Shown: one piece after another, positions 9,385-19,923 of the stretch
How the letters are laid out: each line of letters opens with the position of its first letter
Numbering within the stretch: the stretch's first letter is position 1
DNA from: Acidimicrobiia bacterium
GTDB taxonomy: Bacteria > Actinomycetota > Acidimicrobiia > Acidimicrobiales > Bin134
Reading direction: 5' to 3'
Length of the DNA stretch: 64,000 nt
NCBI GenBank assembly: GCA_009843865.1
Contig: VYCQ01000023.1
Span: forward strand, 128,320-192,319
Notes under the pieces: model-generated
Database searches by the model: none
What the model saw: the letters and a program-made list of their open reading frames with translations, nothing else
What the model was told of the DNA's origin: nothing
Program-made: the position numbers and the translations under genes

Positions 9385-11420
9385 ATGCTGTGCAACAACC
9401 TCAAAACGTCAACGGAACCCCTTTTGAGATATCCGATCTCAGCAAATCCTCATTTCCTAAAAATCTAGAAGCCCGGGCTATTAATGTGATTCGTGGCTTA
9501 GCCATGGATGCTCCCCATCAGGCTCGTTCTGGCCATCAGGGAACCGCCATGGCAATGGCACCTTTGGCGCATGTGCTTTGGAGCCGTATCTTGCGTTATG
9601 ACGCTGAAGATCCAACCTGGCCTGACAGAGATCGCTTCGTTCTCAGCGCTGGCCACGCTTCTATCTTGTTGTATGCCATGTTGCACTTAACCGGCCACGG
9701 TCTCAGCCTGCAAGATCTACGCAATTTTCGGCAGTGGGACAGCCGCACTCCGGGCCACCCCGAGGCGGACCATACCGTAGGAATAGAGGTAACAACAGGG
9801 CCATTAGGGCAAGGTCTTGCAAATGCGGTAGGTATGGCGGTGGCCGAACGTTGGCTCAGGCACCGATTCGGCATAGAGGTCTGCAATCACCGGGTGTTTG
9901 TATTGTGTAGCGACGGTGACTTCAGCGAGGGTATTAGCCACGAGGCAGCTTCGCTGGCGGGTCATCAAGCTTTAGGCCGCCTGATCTGTATTTACGACGA
10001 TAACCACATCACAATTGACGGTACCACAGAGTTGGCTCTTTCAGATGATGCCAAGAAACGTTTTGAGGCTTACGGCTGGCATGTGGTGGATCTGGGTGAC
10101 AACTCTGAAGAAATAGATGTTATTGAAGCTGGGTTGCATGCTGCTATCGCTAACGACCAAGCCCCTTCTTTGTTGATTTTACGCAGCCACATAGGGTTTC
10201 CTTCTCCAAACTTAACCGACAATCCTGAAGCTCATGGCTATGCCTTGTTTGATGAGGAGATCGCCGCTACCAAAACAATGATGGGCCTGCCAATCAAGGA
10301 ACCCTTTCATGTGCCAACTGAGGTGGCGGAGGCTTATCTGGCCTGTGGTCGCAGCGGTACTAGCCAGCGGATAGCTTGGCAGCAACGAGTAGATGCTCTC
10401 GGCTCAACCCGGCAATTCTACGAAGCTTGTTTGAGGGGTAAAGGACTCTTGGGTTGGCATGATGAGTTGCCGCAGTGGGACCCGCAGGAGTCACTAGCGA
10501 CGCGCAAAGCTTCTTCAGCATGTTTAAATGCGATGTTAGATGTGGTACCAGGTTTAATCACAGGAGGTGCAGACCTTACGGGCAACACTGGCACTAATTT
10601 GATCGACCAAGAACCGCTTAGCCCTTCCTACCCTGCTGGTCGGCAGATTTTTTTTGGTGTTCGCGAACATGCCATGGGCGCGGTTCTTAACGGCGCAGCT
10701 TTGCATGGTGGGGTGGTGCCGGTGGGCGGAACTTTTTTAGTTTTCAGCGACTACATGCGTCCCGCGGTGCGCCTAGCAGCGCTTTCTGGGGCTCACAGTA
10801 TTTTCGTGTGGAGCCATGACTCAGTAGGGGTTGGTGAAGATGGGCCTACTCACCAACCTATTGAGCAGGTTATGTCGTTGCGAGCCATCCCAGGATTGCG
10901 TGTTTTTAGACCTGCTGATGCTAATGAGGTAGTACAAGCTTGGCATTTAGCCATTGATATGCAAGGCCCTAGCGCTATGGTGCTTACTCGCCAAAACGTA
11001 CCTGTGCTAGTCGGCACTGCTAACGGCAATGGTGTTAGTCGAGGTGCTTATGCTTTGAGTGATGTGGCTGATCCTGATGTGATTTTAGTTGGCACTGGGA
11101 GCGAGGTAGCCGTGTGTGTGGAAGCCGCTGAGCGGCTTGGCGCAATAGGTGTTGCTGCCAAGGTGGTGTCCATGCCCTGTTGGGAGCTTTTTGAGGCGCA
11201 AGACGATAGCTATCAAGTTGAAGTACTCAATCCTGGGGTGCCTAGCTTATCTTTGGAGGCTGGGGTTACGCTTGGATGGAGTCGTTGGGTGGACAGTGCT
11301 GTGGGCATTGACCGCTTTGGTGCTTCGGCCTCGGGTGCAACTGTTCTAGACAAATTGGGCATCAATGCCAGCAACCTTGTTAGCAAAGCGCAAGACTTGT
11401 TGACACGATCGCGGGAGTGA
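9381..11420 (+). CDS. tkt: Transketolase
   Basis: GHQGTAMAMAPLAHVLW, GPLGQGLANAVGMA, CSDGDFSEGISHEAASLAGH, FFGVREHAMGA, SVGVGEDGPTHQPIE. Confidence 0.96.
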   Translation: MNAVQQPQNVNGTPFEISDLSKSSFPKNLEARAINVIRGLAMDAPHQARSGHQGTAMAMAPLAHVLWSRILRYDAEDPTWPDRDRFVLSAGHASILLYAMLHLTGHGLSLQDLRNFRQWDSRTPGHPEADHTVGIEVTTGPLGQGLANAVGMAVAERWLRHRFGIEVCNHRVFVLCSDGDFSEGISHEAASLAGHQALGRLICIYDDNHITIDGTTELALSDDAKKRFEAYGWHVVDLGDNSEEIDVIEAGLHAAIANDQAPSLLILRSHIGFPSPNLTDNPEAHGYALFDEEIAATKTMMGLPIKEPFHVPTEVAEAYLACGRSGTSQRIAWQQRVDALGSTRQFYEACLRGKGLLGWHDELPQWDPQESLATRKASSACLNAMLDVVPGLITGGADLTGNTGTNLIDQEPLSPSYPAGRQIFFGVREHAMGAVLNGAALHGGVVPVGGTFLVFSDYMRPAVRLAALSGAHSIFVWSHDSVGVGEDGPTHQPIEQVMSLRAIPGLRVFRPADANEVVQAWHLAIDMQGPSAMVLTRQNVPVLVGTANGNGVSRGAYALSDVADPDVILVGTGSEVAVCVEAAERLGAIGVAAKVVSMPCWELFEAQDDSYQVEVLNPGVPSLSLEAGVTLGWSRWVDSAVGIDRFGASASGATVLDKLGINASNLVSKAQDLLTRSRE

Positions 11421-11424
11421 GCAG

Positions 11425-12528
11425 ATGGGCAAACTACACGATCTACACGAACACCATGGTCAAAGTCCCTGGCTAGATAACTTGCGACGAGAATGGTTGC
11501 ACGACGGTGAGTTGGTTCGCTGGGTGGATCTTGGAGTGCGAGGGCTTACTTCTAACCCAAGCATCTTTCAAAAGGCTATGACCACTGGCACTGCCTACGA
11601 AGAGCAGTTTTGCAAATTGTTGGCACAAGGATGCAGTGTGGCCGATTCTTACTGGGAAATGGTGTTTACCGACATCAGCGGTGCTTTAGATGTCTTGGAA
11701 CCTGTGCATGTTGACAGCGGGGGTATTGATGGCTATGTCTCGGTGGAGGTTGATCCTAAGTTAGCTCACGATGCAGCTAGCACCTTAGAGGCAGCGCTGA
11801 CCATAAGCGAACGCCTCAATCGCCCTAACTTGTTTGTGAAGATCCCTGGTACCGCTGAAGGGCTATCTGCTATTGAGGCTATGACCGCTCAAGGCCGCAG
11901 CGTGAACGTGACCTTGCTGTTTTCGTTGGAGCGCTACAGCGAGGTTGTTGAGGCCTATCTGCGAGGTCTCGAAGCATGCGTATGCGATCTGTCAGAAGTG
12001 GCTGGCGTGGCATCGTTTTTTATTAGCCGTACTGATACCGCAGTGGATCAGCGTTTAGAAGCAATTGGAACTAGTGAGGCTTTAGCGTTGCGCGGGCAAA
12101 CCGCAGTAGCTCAAGGGCAAGTGGCATACCAGATATTTACTCAGAAGTTCTCAGGGCCTCGTTGGCAAGCGTTAGCTGAGCGCGGAGCACATATGCAACG
12201 ACCGCTTTGGGCTTCTACTTCAACAAAAAATCCCCTTTATCCCGACACTCTTTATGTGGATGAGCTAATTGGGCCGCACACTGTGAACACCCTGCCTGAT
12301 GCCACACTGAAAGCTTTTGTGGATCACGGTAGGTTGGCTCGCACGGTGGATGCCGATCCTGATAGCGCACAGACCATTTTGGATCAGGTTAGCGAAGCAG
12401 GTGTTGATCTAAGTGAGGTGGGACAGTGTTTAGAAGATGAGGGGGTGGCTGCTTTTACAGAGTCCTACGAAGATCTTTTAATGAGCCTTACCGCTACCGC
12501 AGATCGTCTGCGAACAAACCTCGGGTAA
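11425..12528 (+). CDS. tal: Transaldolase
   Basis: GLTSNPSIFQKA, FVKIPGTAEGLSAIE, VNVTLLFSLERY, WASTSTKNP. Confidence 0.95.
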   Translation: MGKLHDLHEHHGQSPWLDNLRREWLHDGELVRWVDLGVRGLTSNPSIFQKAMTTGTAYEEQFCKLLAQGCSVADSYWEMVFTDISGALDVLEPVHVDSGGIDGYVSVEVDPKLAHDAASTLEAALTISERLNRPNLFVKIPGTAEGLSAIEAMTAQGRSVNVTLLFSLERYSEVVEAYLRGLEACVCDLSEVAGVASFFISRTDTAVDQRLEAIGTSEALALRGQTAVAQGQVAYQIFTQKFSGPRWQALAERGAHMQRPLWASTSTKNPLYPDTLYVDELIGPHTVNTLPDATLKAFVDHGRLARTVDADPDSAQTILDQVSEAGVDLSEVGQCLEDEGVAAFTESYEDLLMSLTATADRLRTNLG

Positions 12529-14849
12529 TGGTTGCCACCCGCACTCAACCCACCTTAGACCTAGCCGCTGACGGTTATGATTTTGAGCACAGGAGCCTAG
12601 ATGAACTCTTAGCTGAGGCTTGCATGATACGTCAGCGGGTACACGGCTCACGCATCACCTACTCCCCCAAGGTGTTCATCCCATTGACCATGCTGTGTCG
12701 AGACAAGTGTGGCTACTGCGTCTTTGCCCAACCCCCGGCCCGTTTGCAAGCACCGTTTTTGAGTGAGCATGAAGTGCTGTCCATAGCTCGGGCGGGAGCT
12801 GCTGCTGGCTGTCATGAGGCTTTGTTCACCCTGGGAGAGCGGCCTGAGCTACGCTATTCACTGGCTGCATCTTGGTTACAAGAACATGGCTTTGGGTCTA
12901 CGGTGGAGTATTTGGCCCACATCTGTAAGTTGGTGTTGCAAGAAACTGATCTGTTGCCTCATGTCAATGCTGGCGCACTTTACCCTGAAGAGCTAGCCCT
13001 ATTGCGGTCAGCAGCGGCCTCTGTGGGCATGATGTTGGAGACCACAGCAGACTTGCAGTGTCATCGAAACTCGCCAGATAAAACCCCGCAAAGACGCTTG
13101 TCTACTTTAGAAGCAGCAGGACAGCTAAGCATGCCGTTTACGACGGGCATTTTGGTGGGTATTGGTGAGACCCGAGTGCAACGGATTCAATCCCTGCAAG
13201 CCATCAGCGAATCGCATCAACGTTGGGGCCATGTTCAAGAGGTGATTATTCAAAACTTTTTACCCAAACCCAACACGGCCATGGCTACAGTGGCACCTTG
13301 CGAGCATGAGGAATACTTAGAGGCCATCGCCTTGGCTCGAATTATTTTGCCAGAAGAGGTGCATCTGCAAGCCCCCCCTAACTTGTCGGAAGATTTTGGT
13401 CGGCTGCTAGATGCAGGTATTGATGACTGGGGTGGCATCTCCCCGGTGACCCTTGATTATGTGAACCCTGAGCGGCCCTGGCCTGTTATCGAACGCTTGC
13501 GGGAGGTGACTGAGGCTAAGGGGTTTGTCTTGGCTCCACGGCTTACCATTTATCCCGAATACGCCTTACACCCTGAGCGCTGGTTAGCAGAGCCCTTGCT
13601 GTTTCCTGTATTGGAGCACAGTGATGCTGAAGGATTGGGGCGCGAAGACGATAACGGTTGGTATGCAGGTGTAGATGTTCGACCACCAGATTTGCTTTCT
13701 TGTGACAGGATCTACGCTGGTCACGCCATTGTCAACGGACAAGTAGGTGAGGTTTTACAGGGTGTGAACGCTGGTCAAGAGGTGGGGCTCGAAGAGATAG
13801 TGGCCCTGTTTGGGGCGCGCGGGTCGCATCTCAGAGGTGTGACACAAGTGGCCGATGAACTTCGTAAGCAAGCGGTGGGCAACGACATCACTTGGGTCGC
13901 CAACCGCAACATTAACTACACCAACGTTTGTACTTTTAAGTGCCGTTTTTGTGCTTTTTCTAAGGGTCCTTTGTCTTTGAACTTACGAGGCGATCCATAT
14001 TTGCTGAGCTTAGAAGACATCGCTGCTCGTACCGTTGAAGCTGCTCAAGCAGGTGCCAGCGAAGTGTGCTTGCAGGGGGGCATTCATCCAAACTTTGATG
14101 GCGACTACTACATCCAAGTCACCCGAGCAGTGAAAGCGGCTGTGCCTAAGATTCATGTTCATGGGTTTACTGCTTTAGAGGTAACCGAAGGGGCCAAGCG
14201 ATTGCAAGAGCCTCTCGCTGACTATCTGAAGCGGCTAATGGACGCTGGCCTGCGTTCGCTGCCAGGCACCGCCGCGGAAATATTGGATGACGAAATACGC
14301 CAGATCATGTGCAGCGACAAGATCAGTACTGAAGAGTGGTTAGAAGCTCACCGTACAGCCCACAATTTAGGATTGCGTTCAAATGTGACGATCATGTTCG
14401 GAGCAGTTGAACAACCGCTCCATTGGGCCCGACACCTGTTGAGAACACGACAACTACAAAAAGAAACCGGTGGGTTCACCGAGCTGGTGCCTTTGCCGTT
14501 TGTTCATATGGCCGCTCCTATTTACCTTCAAAAGCGGGCTCGTCGAGGTCCTACTTTTCGCGAAGCTTTGTTGATGCATTCTGTGGGTCGTATTGCTTAT
14601 CACAATTGGATTCCGAACATTCAAGCTTCTTGGGTAAAGCTCGGCTTAGCCGGAGCTGCTCAGATGCTTCAAGCTGGCGCCAATGACTTGGGAGGCACCC
14701 TCATGAACGAGAACATCTCACGAGCTGCTGGCGCTGCACACGGACAAGAGGTCACCCCCGAAGACTTGCAAGAGCTATGTGTTCTTCTCAACAGGCCCTT
14801 GCGTCAACGTAGTACGCTTTATGATGAGGGTTTTCTAGTTACCAAGTAA
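12528..14849 (+). CDS. fbiC: FO synthase FbiC (CofG/CofH fusion), coenzyme F420 biosynthesis
   Basis: Two radical-SAM halves: CRDKCGYCVF (N-terminal) and CTFKCRFCAF (C-terminal); 773 aa. Confidence 0.96.
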   Translation: MVATRTQPTLDLAADGYDFEHRSLDELLAEACMIRQRVHGSRITYSPKVFIPLTMLCRDKCGYCVFAQPPARLQAPFLSEHEVLSIARAGAAAGCHEALFTLGERPELRYSLAASWLQEHGFGSTVEYLAHICKLVLQETDLLPHVNAGALYPEELALLRSAAASVGMMLETTADLQCHRNSPDKTPQRRLSTLEAAGQLSMPFTTGILVGIGETRVQRIQSLQAISESHQRWGHVQEVIIQNFLPKPNTAMATVAPCEHEEYLEAIALARIILPEEVHLQAPPNLSEDFGRLLDAGIDDWGGISPVTLDYVNPERPWPVIERLREVTEAKGFVLAPRLTIYPEYALHPERWLAEPLLFPVLEHSDAEGLGREDDNGWYAGVDVRPPDLLSCDRIYAGHAIVNGQVGEVLQGVNAGQEVGLEEIVALFGARGSHLRGVTQVADELRKQAVGNDITWVANRNINYTNVCTFKCRFCAFSKGPLSLNLRGDPYLLSLEDIAARTVEAAQAGASEVCLQGGIHPNFDGDYYIQVTRAVKAAVPKIHVHGFTALEVTEGAKRLQEPLADYLKRLMDAGLRSLPGTAAEILDDEIRQIMCSDKISTEEWLEAHRTAHNLGLRSNVTIMFGAVEQPLHWARHLLRTRQLQKETGGFTELVPLPFVHMAAPIYLQKRARRGPTFREALLMHSVGRIAYHNWIPNIQASWVKLGLAGAAQMLQAGANDLGGTLMNENISRAAGAAHGQEVTPEDLQELCVLLNRPLRQRSTLYDEGFLVTK

Positions 14850-14856
14850 TAGAGAT

Positions 14857-15048
14857 CTATTCCACATTAAGACCATCAAGCAGTGAAACGGCTTTTTCAA
14901 CCGAGCGCCGGACGCGGATCAGCCTCTTTTCTGCTTCAGGGCGTTGGGTAGCACCATCAGCCACGGCATCGCGTAATAATGTCATCATTAGGTCGTCTAT
15001 CTGTTCAGAAACCTGCTCTAGTTGGGTTTTTATCTGTTCTATCCCCAT
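14857..15048 (-). CDS. Hypothetical small coiled-coil protein
   Basis: MGIEQIKTQLEQVSEQIDDLMMTLLRDAV...; convergent with fbiC; start chosen at the internal ATG to reduce overlap with the divergent ClC gene. Confidence 0.55.
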   Translation of the reverse strand: MGIEQIKTQLEQVSEQIDDLMMTLLRDAVADGATQRPEAEKRLIRVRRSVEKAVSLLDGLNVE

Positions 15049-15072
15049 GAGGTAGTAGGATACAGCGAGAGA

Positions 15073-16785
15073 ATGCAAGCAATTCGAGCAGCTCGAGGGG
15101 CAAGGGTTACAAGATCGGGCGTAGAGTTGCTCGCTTCTTTCCTGCCGCGTCGCATTGTTCCTGCAATGATGTTGTTGTCTGTAGCTATTGGGGCTTTGGT
15201 GGGGCTTTTGGTGGCAGCATTTGAACAGCTAACCGTAGAGGTGTTATTAGAGCACCTGCTTAACGGGCCGCTTTGGTGGCAGACCATAGCTCCAATGGTT
15301 GGGCTGACAACAGCATTAGTGATACTTCGCTATTTGGGTAAGGGGGCTAACTCATCCACCGCAGATGAGTATGTGCGGGCATTTCACGAAAGACACCCTA
15401 AGCTTCCCATTGTTCAACTACCCGCCAAGCTATTAGCAGGCATGGCTACCATCGGCTTTGGTGGATCTATGGGGCTCGAGGGTCCGTCGGTGTATGCCGG
15501 AGCCGCTGTGGGTCACAGCACTCAAAATGTGTTCTCTCGTTGGTTACGTCGCGAAGAAACGAAGATGCTGCTCACAGCAGGTGCTGCTGCTGGTATTGCG
15601 GCGGTGTTCAAAACCCCCGCCACCGGAGTGATCTTTGCTCTCGAAGCCCCCTACCGCGACGATGTCGCTCGTCGTGCTCTATTGCCTGCATTGTTGGCTT
15701 CAGCTGCGGGCTATTTGGTGTATGTAGCCATTTTGGGTACCGATCCCGTGATCGACTTAGGTAGTCACGATACTGACTTGAGTATCATACATTTGGGTGG
15801 AGGTGCCCTTTTGGGTTTGGTGGCTGGTCTCGGGGGAAGGGGTTTTGCGTGGTTGGTGCGCCAAGCTAAAGGACTGGAACAGCGGTACAACTTCACAATA
15901 AGAATCTTGTTAGGTGGTATGATTTTAGCCGGGTTGGTTTTGGTTACCGACGCGCTGTTTGAGGAACCGCTCAGCTTAGGGCCGGGGGTTGAGGCCACTG
16001 AATGGTTGCGAGACGGTGATCACACATTAGGGCTAATCGGGGCTTTATTGGCATTTCGTGTGCTTGCCACGCTCACAACCGTTGGTGCTGGAGGCACGGG
16101 CGGGCTCTTTATCCCTTTGGCAGTGCAGGGGGTTATCGTGGGCAGCCTTGTAGGTCAAACCTTAGATGTGGCCGATATTGGGTTATACCGCACCTTGGGC
16201 TTAGCAGCCTTTTTGGCGGCTGGCTACAGGGCACCCATCACCGCTGTTATGTTCGTGGCGGAAAGTACCGGCACATCAGCTTTTGTTGTACCAGCGTTAA
16301 TTGCCGCAGCGGTTTCACAGCTAGTGGCCGGGCGTAGTTCGGTAACGTCCTATCAGCTTGAAAAACGTGAAGGTTTAGTTGAGCGGCGTTTGGCATTGCC
16401 GCTTACCTCTGCTCTAACTACCGATACGCTTACGGTGCCTTCAGATGCCACCGTAAGTGAGTTGGTTTACATTCATCTGCTTGGTCGACGTCAGCGGGAA
16501 GTGCCTGTAGTAGATAGTGGCATCTACGTGGGCATGTGTGGTTTGGAGGAGATCAGCGGTTTGGAACGAGAGTTGTGGAACGACACTCTGGTTGGCGATA
16601 TGGCCAACGCAAATCTACCCGTAGCACGCCCATCGTGGACATTACGTGATGTCATAACGCAGATGGACACCCACAATACCGACCAACTAGCTGTCACTGA
16701 CGATGAGAATACCTTCATTGGCGTGGTGAGAGATGATGAGATCTTGCGTTTAGACGAAATCTTAGATGAGACCGAAGGTGCTTAA
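15073..16785 (+). CDS. ClC-family chloride channel/transporter with C-terminal CBS domains
   Basis: GFGGSMGLEGPSVYAGAAVGH, FKTPATGVIFALEAPYRDD, GTGGLFIPLAVQG; CBS-like C-terminus. Start set at internal ATG 15073. Confidence 0.92.
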   Translation: MQAIRAARGARVTRSGVELLASFLPRRIVPAMMLLSVAIGALVGLLVAAFEQLTVEVLLEHLLNGPLWWQTIAPMVGLTTALVILRYLGKGANSSTADEYVRAFHERHPKLPIVQLPAKLLAGMATIGFGGSMGLEGPSVYAGAAVGHSTQNVFSRWLRREETKMLLTAGAAAGIAAVFKTPATGVIFALEAPYRDDVARRALLPALLASAAGYLVYVAILGTDPVIDLGSHDTDLSIIHLGGGALLGLVAGLGGRGFAWLVRQAKGLEQRYNFTIRILLGGMILAGLVLVTDALFEEPLSLGPGVEATEWLRDGDHTLGLIGALLAFRVLATLTTVGAGGTGGLFIPLAVQGVIVGSLVGQTLDVADIGLYRTLGLAAFLAAGYRAPITAVMFVAESTGTSAFVVPALIAAAVSQLVAGRSSVTSYQLEKREGLVERRLALPLTSALTTDTLTVPSDATVSELVYIHLLGRRQREVPVVDSGIYVGMCGLEEISGLERELWNDTLVGDMANANLPVARPSWTLRDVITQMDTHNTDQLAVTDDENTFIGVVRDDEILRLDEILDETEGA

Positions 16786-16819
16786 GCTGTCGTTGAATAG
16801 CTGTTTGATACCTACTTGA

Positions 16820-17038
16820 TCAGCTAGGAAACAGGTCGTCAACATCATCAGACTTTGGGGGATCACGATACTCACACCAAGGCTTGGCTCCTGCCTTTAC
16901 TAGGCGGCATTCCTCGCCTGGAATAGCACCACATTCTATACAAGGGTTTTCATTTTCTTGGAATCTGGCATCAAAATCGTCGTTTGTATGTTTCAGCGCG
17001 CGGGCTTCTTCATAGCGACGGTGGCGTCCCTTTTTCAT
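16820..17038 (-). CDS. Hypothetical small Cys-rich (zinc-binding-like) protein
   Basis: CIECGAIPGEECRLVKAGAKPWCEYR; start taken at MKKGRHRRYEEA. Confidence 0.6.
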   Translation of the reverse strand: MKKGRHRRYEEARALKHTNDDFDARFQENENPCIECGAIPGEECRLVKAGAKPWCEYRDPPKSDDVDDLFPS

Positions 17039-17156
17039 GGGCGGCTCCACAATATCAAGCCGAGAGCAAACTGTACCCGGCAGCAGGGGGACGAACACCC
17101 CCTAGAATCTCATGACGCTTAGTCTACCTAATACGGTAGCTTACAACGCATCTTTA

Positions 17157-17669
17157 CTAGGTATCTAGAACCTTGTGGCGAGCTTGTTCAGCGCTCACCA
17201 AGGGCTGTTCAGTAGACCAGGGAAAGTTGATCCACCGTTCAGTGTGTTTCCACACATAGTCGCATTTTACTAAAGAATGGGGCTTCTCATACAGCACAGC
17301 AGAGCGCACATCGCCCACTCTGTCTACACAATAGTCGTAGACCATTTTCAGGGTGTGGCCGGTGTCGGCCACGTCATCGGCAATGAGGATCTTGGAGTTG
17401 CGATGGTCTACCAAATCCACTGCTGGTGGCAGCATCACCGGCACCGGTAATCGTTCATCAACCCCGGTGTAGTACTCGCAGTTCATCACATAGATGTTCT
17501 TAACTGAAAGGGCATAGCCGAGCGACCCAGCACAGAAAAGACCTCCCCTAGCTATAGACAAGATCATTTCTGGTCGATAGCCGTCAGCAGCAACCGTGGT
17601 GGCTAGTTCTCGAATCGCTAGTCCGTAGGCTGCCCAGTCTAACCATTCTCGTTTGTTAGAAGAGTTCAT
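17157..17669 (-). CDS. Phosphoribosyltransferase (xanthine/hypoxanthine PRTase-like)
   Basis: PRPP-binding motif ILIADDVADTGHTL, ARGGLFCAG. Confidence 0.85.
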   Translation of the reverse strand: MNSSNKREWLDWAAYGLAIRELATTVAADGYRPEMILSIARGGLFCAGSLGYALSVKNIYVMNCEYYTGVDERLPVPVMLPPAVDLVDHRNSKILIADDVADTGHTLKMVYDYCVDRVGDVRSAVLYEKPHSLVKCDYVWKHTERWINFPWSTEQPLVSAEQARHKVLDT

Positions 17670-17713
17670 GTTGTTTCTTTCTGGACTCAGGCTCTTTTAG
17701 CGAACCGTGATTG

Positions 17714-18883
17714 CTAGTTGCTTGCCATTAGAGCAATGGGACGACCAGACCGCTCTTCAAGGGCAAGCTTGCCATCGGGATCAAGAGCAACAGCAACTGC
17801 ACCTCCTAGTAGTTGCTGTACAGGCGTTGCAAGAATTTCAGCTCGCCAACCCTTAGCAGCCTTACAGTCGGGATTACCTGCTATTAGATCCTCAATATCG
17901 TTACGAGAAGCCAACAAGGCAGGATTTAGCTCTAATTCAACCGCATGCTGTGCCACCCAGGAAGATATAAGGCTAACAGCGGGCTTCAGTTCGACAGGCA
18001 GCTTGAGTGGCTTAACAGGTGGTGCGGTTGGTAGATCGGAGTTTCGCAGATCATCTAGTACCTCTAAAAGTTCTTCATCAGCCCCGTGGCGCAGGTTTCT
18101 AGGTTCTACCCCTCGTAAATTTCGTAGCTGTTTAAGCGAACTGGGCATTCGTTGAGCGATTACTGCCACCCCTAGATCTGACAACACATGTCGAACCGGC
18201 TGGTTCACCTTAGATGCGTGTTCTTCTCGCCAGCACGCTAAAGCTTTTGCTACAGCTTGGGGTTGGCCTTCCATGCGGCTAACTTCTTTGATCTTGCGCC
18301 AAGCATTCTTCGCATCGCGCGCTTTGTTAGCTCTTTCCAAAAGCAGCGCACATTCTTCTTGAGCCCAGCTTAAGCGTCCACGAACTCTCAGATCTTCACA
18401 CAAGATATTTTTGATTTCTAATAGCCGGGCCACGTCAGCTGCGGCATATTCCAACATGTTTTGAGGCAGGGGACGTTGAAACCAATCCCATAATCGAGCT
18501 TGCTTGGCTAGTTTTACTCCCAGCAAGCGCTCATGGATGGTGGCTAGCGATGGGCTGGAGTAACCAATGAATCCTGCTGCTACCTGCGTGTCAAAGATTG
18601 CTTTGGGCAAGGTGTGACACTCGTGCTTAAACACTTCAAGATCTTGTTCTGCTGCATGTAATACAGCCAGAGCTTTGCTAGCCAATAAATCTTTTAGCGG
18701 TGCAATGCTCACGGCTAAGGGATCAATAAGCGCTAGTTGATCTTTCCAGGCAACTTGCACTAAGCCTAAACGAGGGTGATAAGTGCGTTCGCGATGAAAT
18801 TCGGTGTCGATGGCGTAGCTTTTTGCGCTTGCAGCATCAGCTAGTACCGCGGTTAGCTCACCTTCAGAAGTTATCGGTTGCAA
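17714..18883 (-). CDS. rnd: Ribonuclease D-like 3'-5' exonuclease with HRDC
   Basis: DEDD motifs: AIDTEFHRE, LHAAEQDLEVF, YAAADVARLLEI; C-terminal HRDC-like region. Confidence 0.9.
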   Translation of the reverse strand: MQPITSEGELTAVLADAASAKSYAIDTEFHRERTYHPRLGLVQVAWKDQLALIDPLAVSIAPLKDLLASKALAVLHAAEQDLEVFKHECHTLPKAIFDTQVAAGFIGYSSPSLATIHERLLGVKLAKQARLWDWFQRPLPQNMLEYAAADVARLLEIKNILCEDLRVRGRLSWAQEECALLLERANKARDAKNAWRKIKEVSRMEGQPQAVAKALACWREEHASKVNQPVRHVLSDLGVAVIAQRMPSSLKQLRNLRGVEPRNLRHGADEELLEVLDDLRNSDLPTAPPVKPLKLPVELKPAVSLISSWVAQHAVELELNPALLASRNDIEDLIAGNPDCKAAKGWRAEILATPVQQLLGGAVAVALDPDGKLALEERSGRPIALMASN

Positions 18884-18897
18884 GCGAATCGAGATAG

Positions 18898-19461
18898 CTA
18901 TCCCCCGTAGTTCATGCGAGTGTCTTCCATACGCAACACCGGCGTATCTTCATCGGCTTGAAAACCGCAATCTACGATCTCGCCGATGAACAGCGTATGG
19001 GCACCAGTATCCACCCGCTGTTGTACTGCACAATCTAAATAGGCAGGGGCACAGTTCAAGATTGGAGCTCCGGTTATTCCTTCGTGAAAACCGAAGCCGT
19101 TGAGGGTCATAGCAGCTAAATCAACCTCTACAGGTTTGGTGAACTTGCGCACGATGGCTCGATCTTCGCGAGCCACAGTACATAAGGTGAACACGCCGCC
19201 AGCAGCAATGAGTTCATGGGTGAAAGCTGAATGTTCTACCCCAATGCCAAGCAGCTTGGGCTCAAACGCAAGCTGCGTGGCCCAGTTCAAAGTCATGGCG
19301 TTGCGTCTCTCATCTGCACGTGATCCCACCACGTATAGGCCGTATGGCAAACTCCAAAGCACACGCCGACGTAATCTGTCGTAGTTTTCTTGAGTTTGAG
19401 GATCGTCTCCCACGTTTTTAGGAAATGGTCCGATGGGTCCCGTGCCACCGGGCGCAGCCAT
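18898..19461 (-). CDS. Flavin reductase-like FMN-binding protein
   Basis: GLYVVGSRADERRNAMTLNWATQLAFEPKLLGIGV. Confidence 0.85.
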   Translation of the reverse strand: MAAPGGTGPIGPFPKNVGDDPQTQENYDRLRRRVLWSLPYGLYVVGSRADERRNAMTLNWATQLAFEPKLLGIGVEHSAFTHELIAAGGVFTLCTVAREDRAIVRKFTKPVEVDLAAMTLNGFGFHEGITGAPILNCAPAYLDCAVQQRVDTGAHTLFIGEIVDCGFQADEDTPVLRMEDTRMNYGG

Positions 19462-19463
19462 GT

Positions 19464-19910
19464 TCAGTCGTCCAAACTAGCTGGAGGCCAAGACGGGTCT
19501 AACTGCCGCAAAAAGTGTAAGCAGCGCTGTTGTTCGTCTTGTTCACCGATGGCTGCGGCTGCGGCCTCTAAACCTGCCAAAGATCGCAAGAAGCCTCGAT
19601 TCGCCTCATGTGACCAACGAACATAGCCCGATCCTCGCCAACCGTTTTGGCGTAGTCTGTCTAGGCCACGGTGATAGCCCACCCTAAAAGCGCTATAAGC
19701 CTCTATGTTGTCGCGCGCTAATTGCCCTAGGTGAGCCCAACCGTCTAAAAAGCGCGGAAACCGAGCTACCACTGCGGCTACGGCAGAACGTTGTTGAGCC
19801 GGTGATTGCTTGAGAGCGTTGGCCAGCGCGTCGATGGCCGCAGCGGGTTCTGGATCCAGTACCGTTTCGGGCGGCCCCGATTCGGTTAGGTGTACTGACG
19901 CACTGCTCAT
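19464..19910 (-). CDS. DUF3151-type actinobacterial protein
   Basis: RFPRFLDGWAHLGQLARDNIEAYSAFRVGYHRGLDRLRQNGWRGSGYVRW. Confidence 0.8.
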   Translation of the reverse strand: MSSASVHLTESGPPETVLDPEPAAAIDALANALKQSPAQQRSAVAAVVARFPRFLDGWAHLGQLARDNIEAYSAFRVGYHRGLDRLRQNGWRGSGYVRWSHEANRGFLRSLAGLEAAAAAIGEQDEQQRCLHFLRQLDPSWPPASLDD

Positions 19911-19923
19911 GTAGACAATTCTC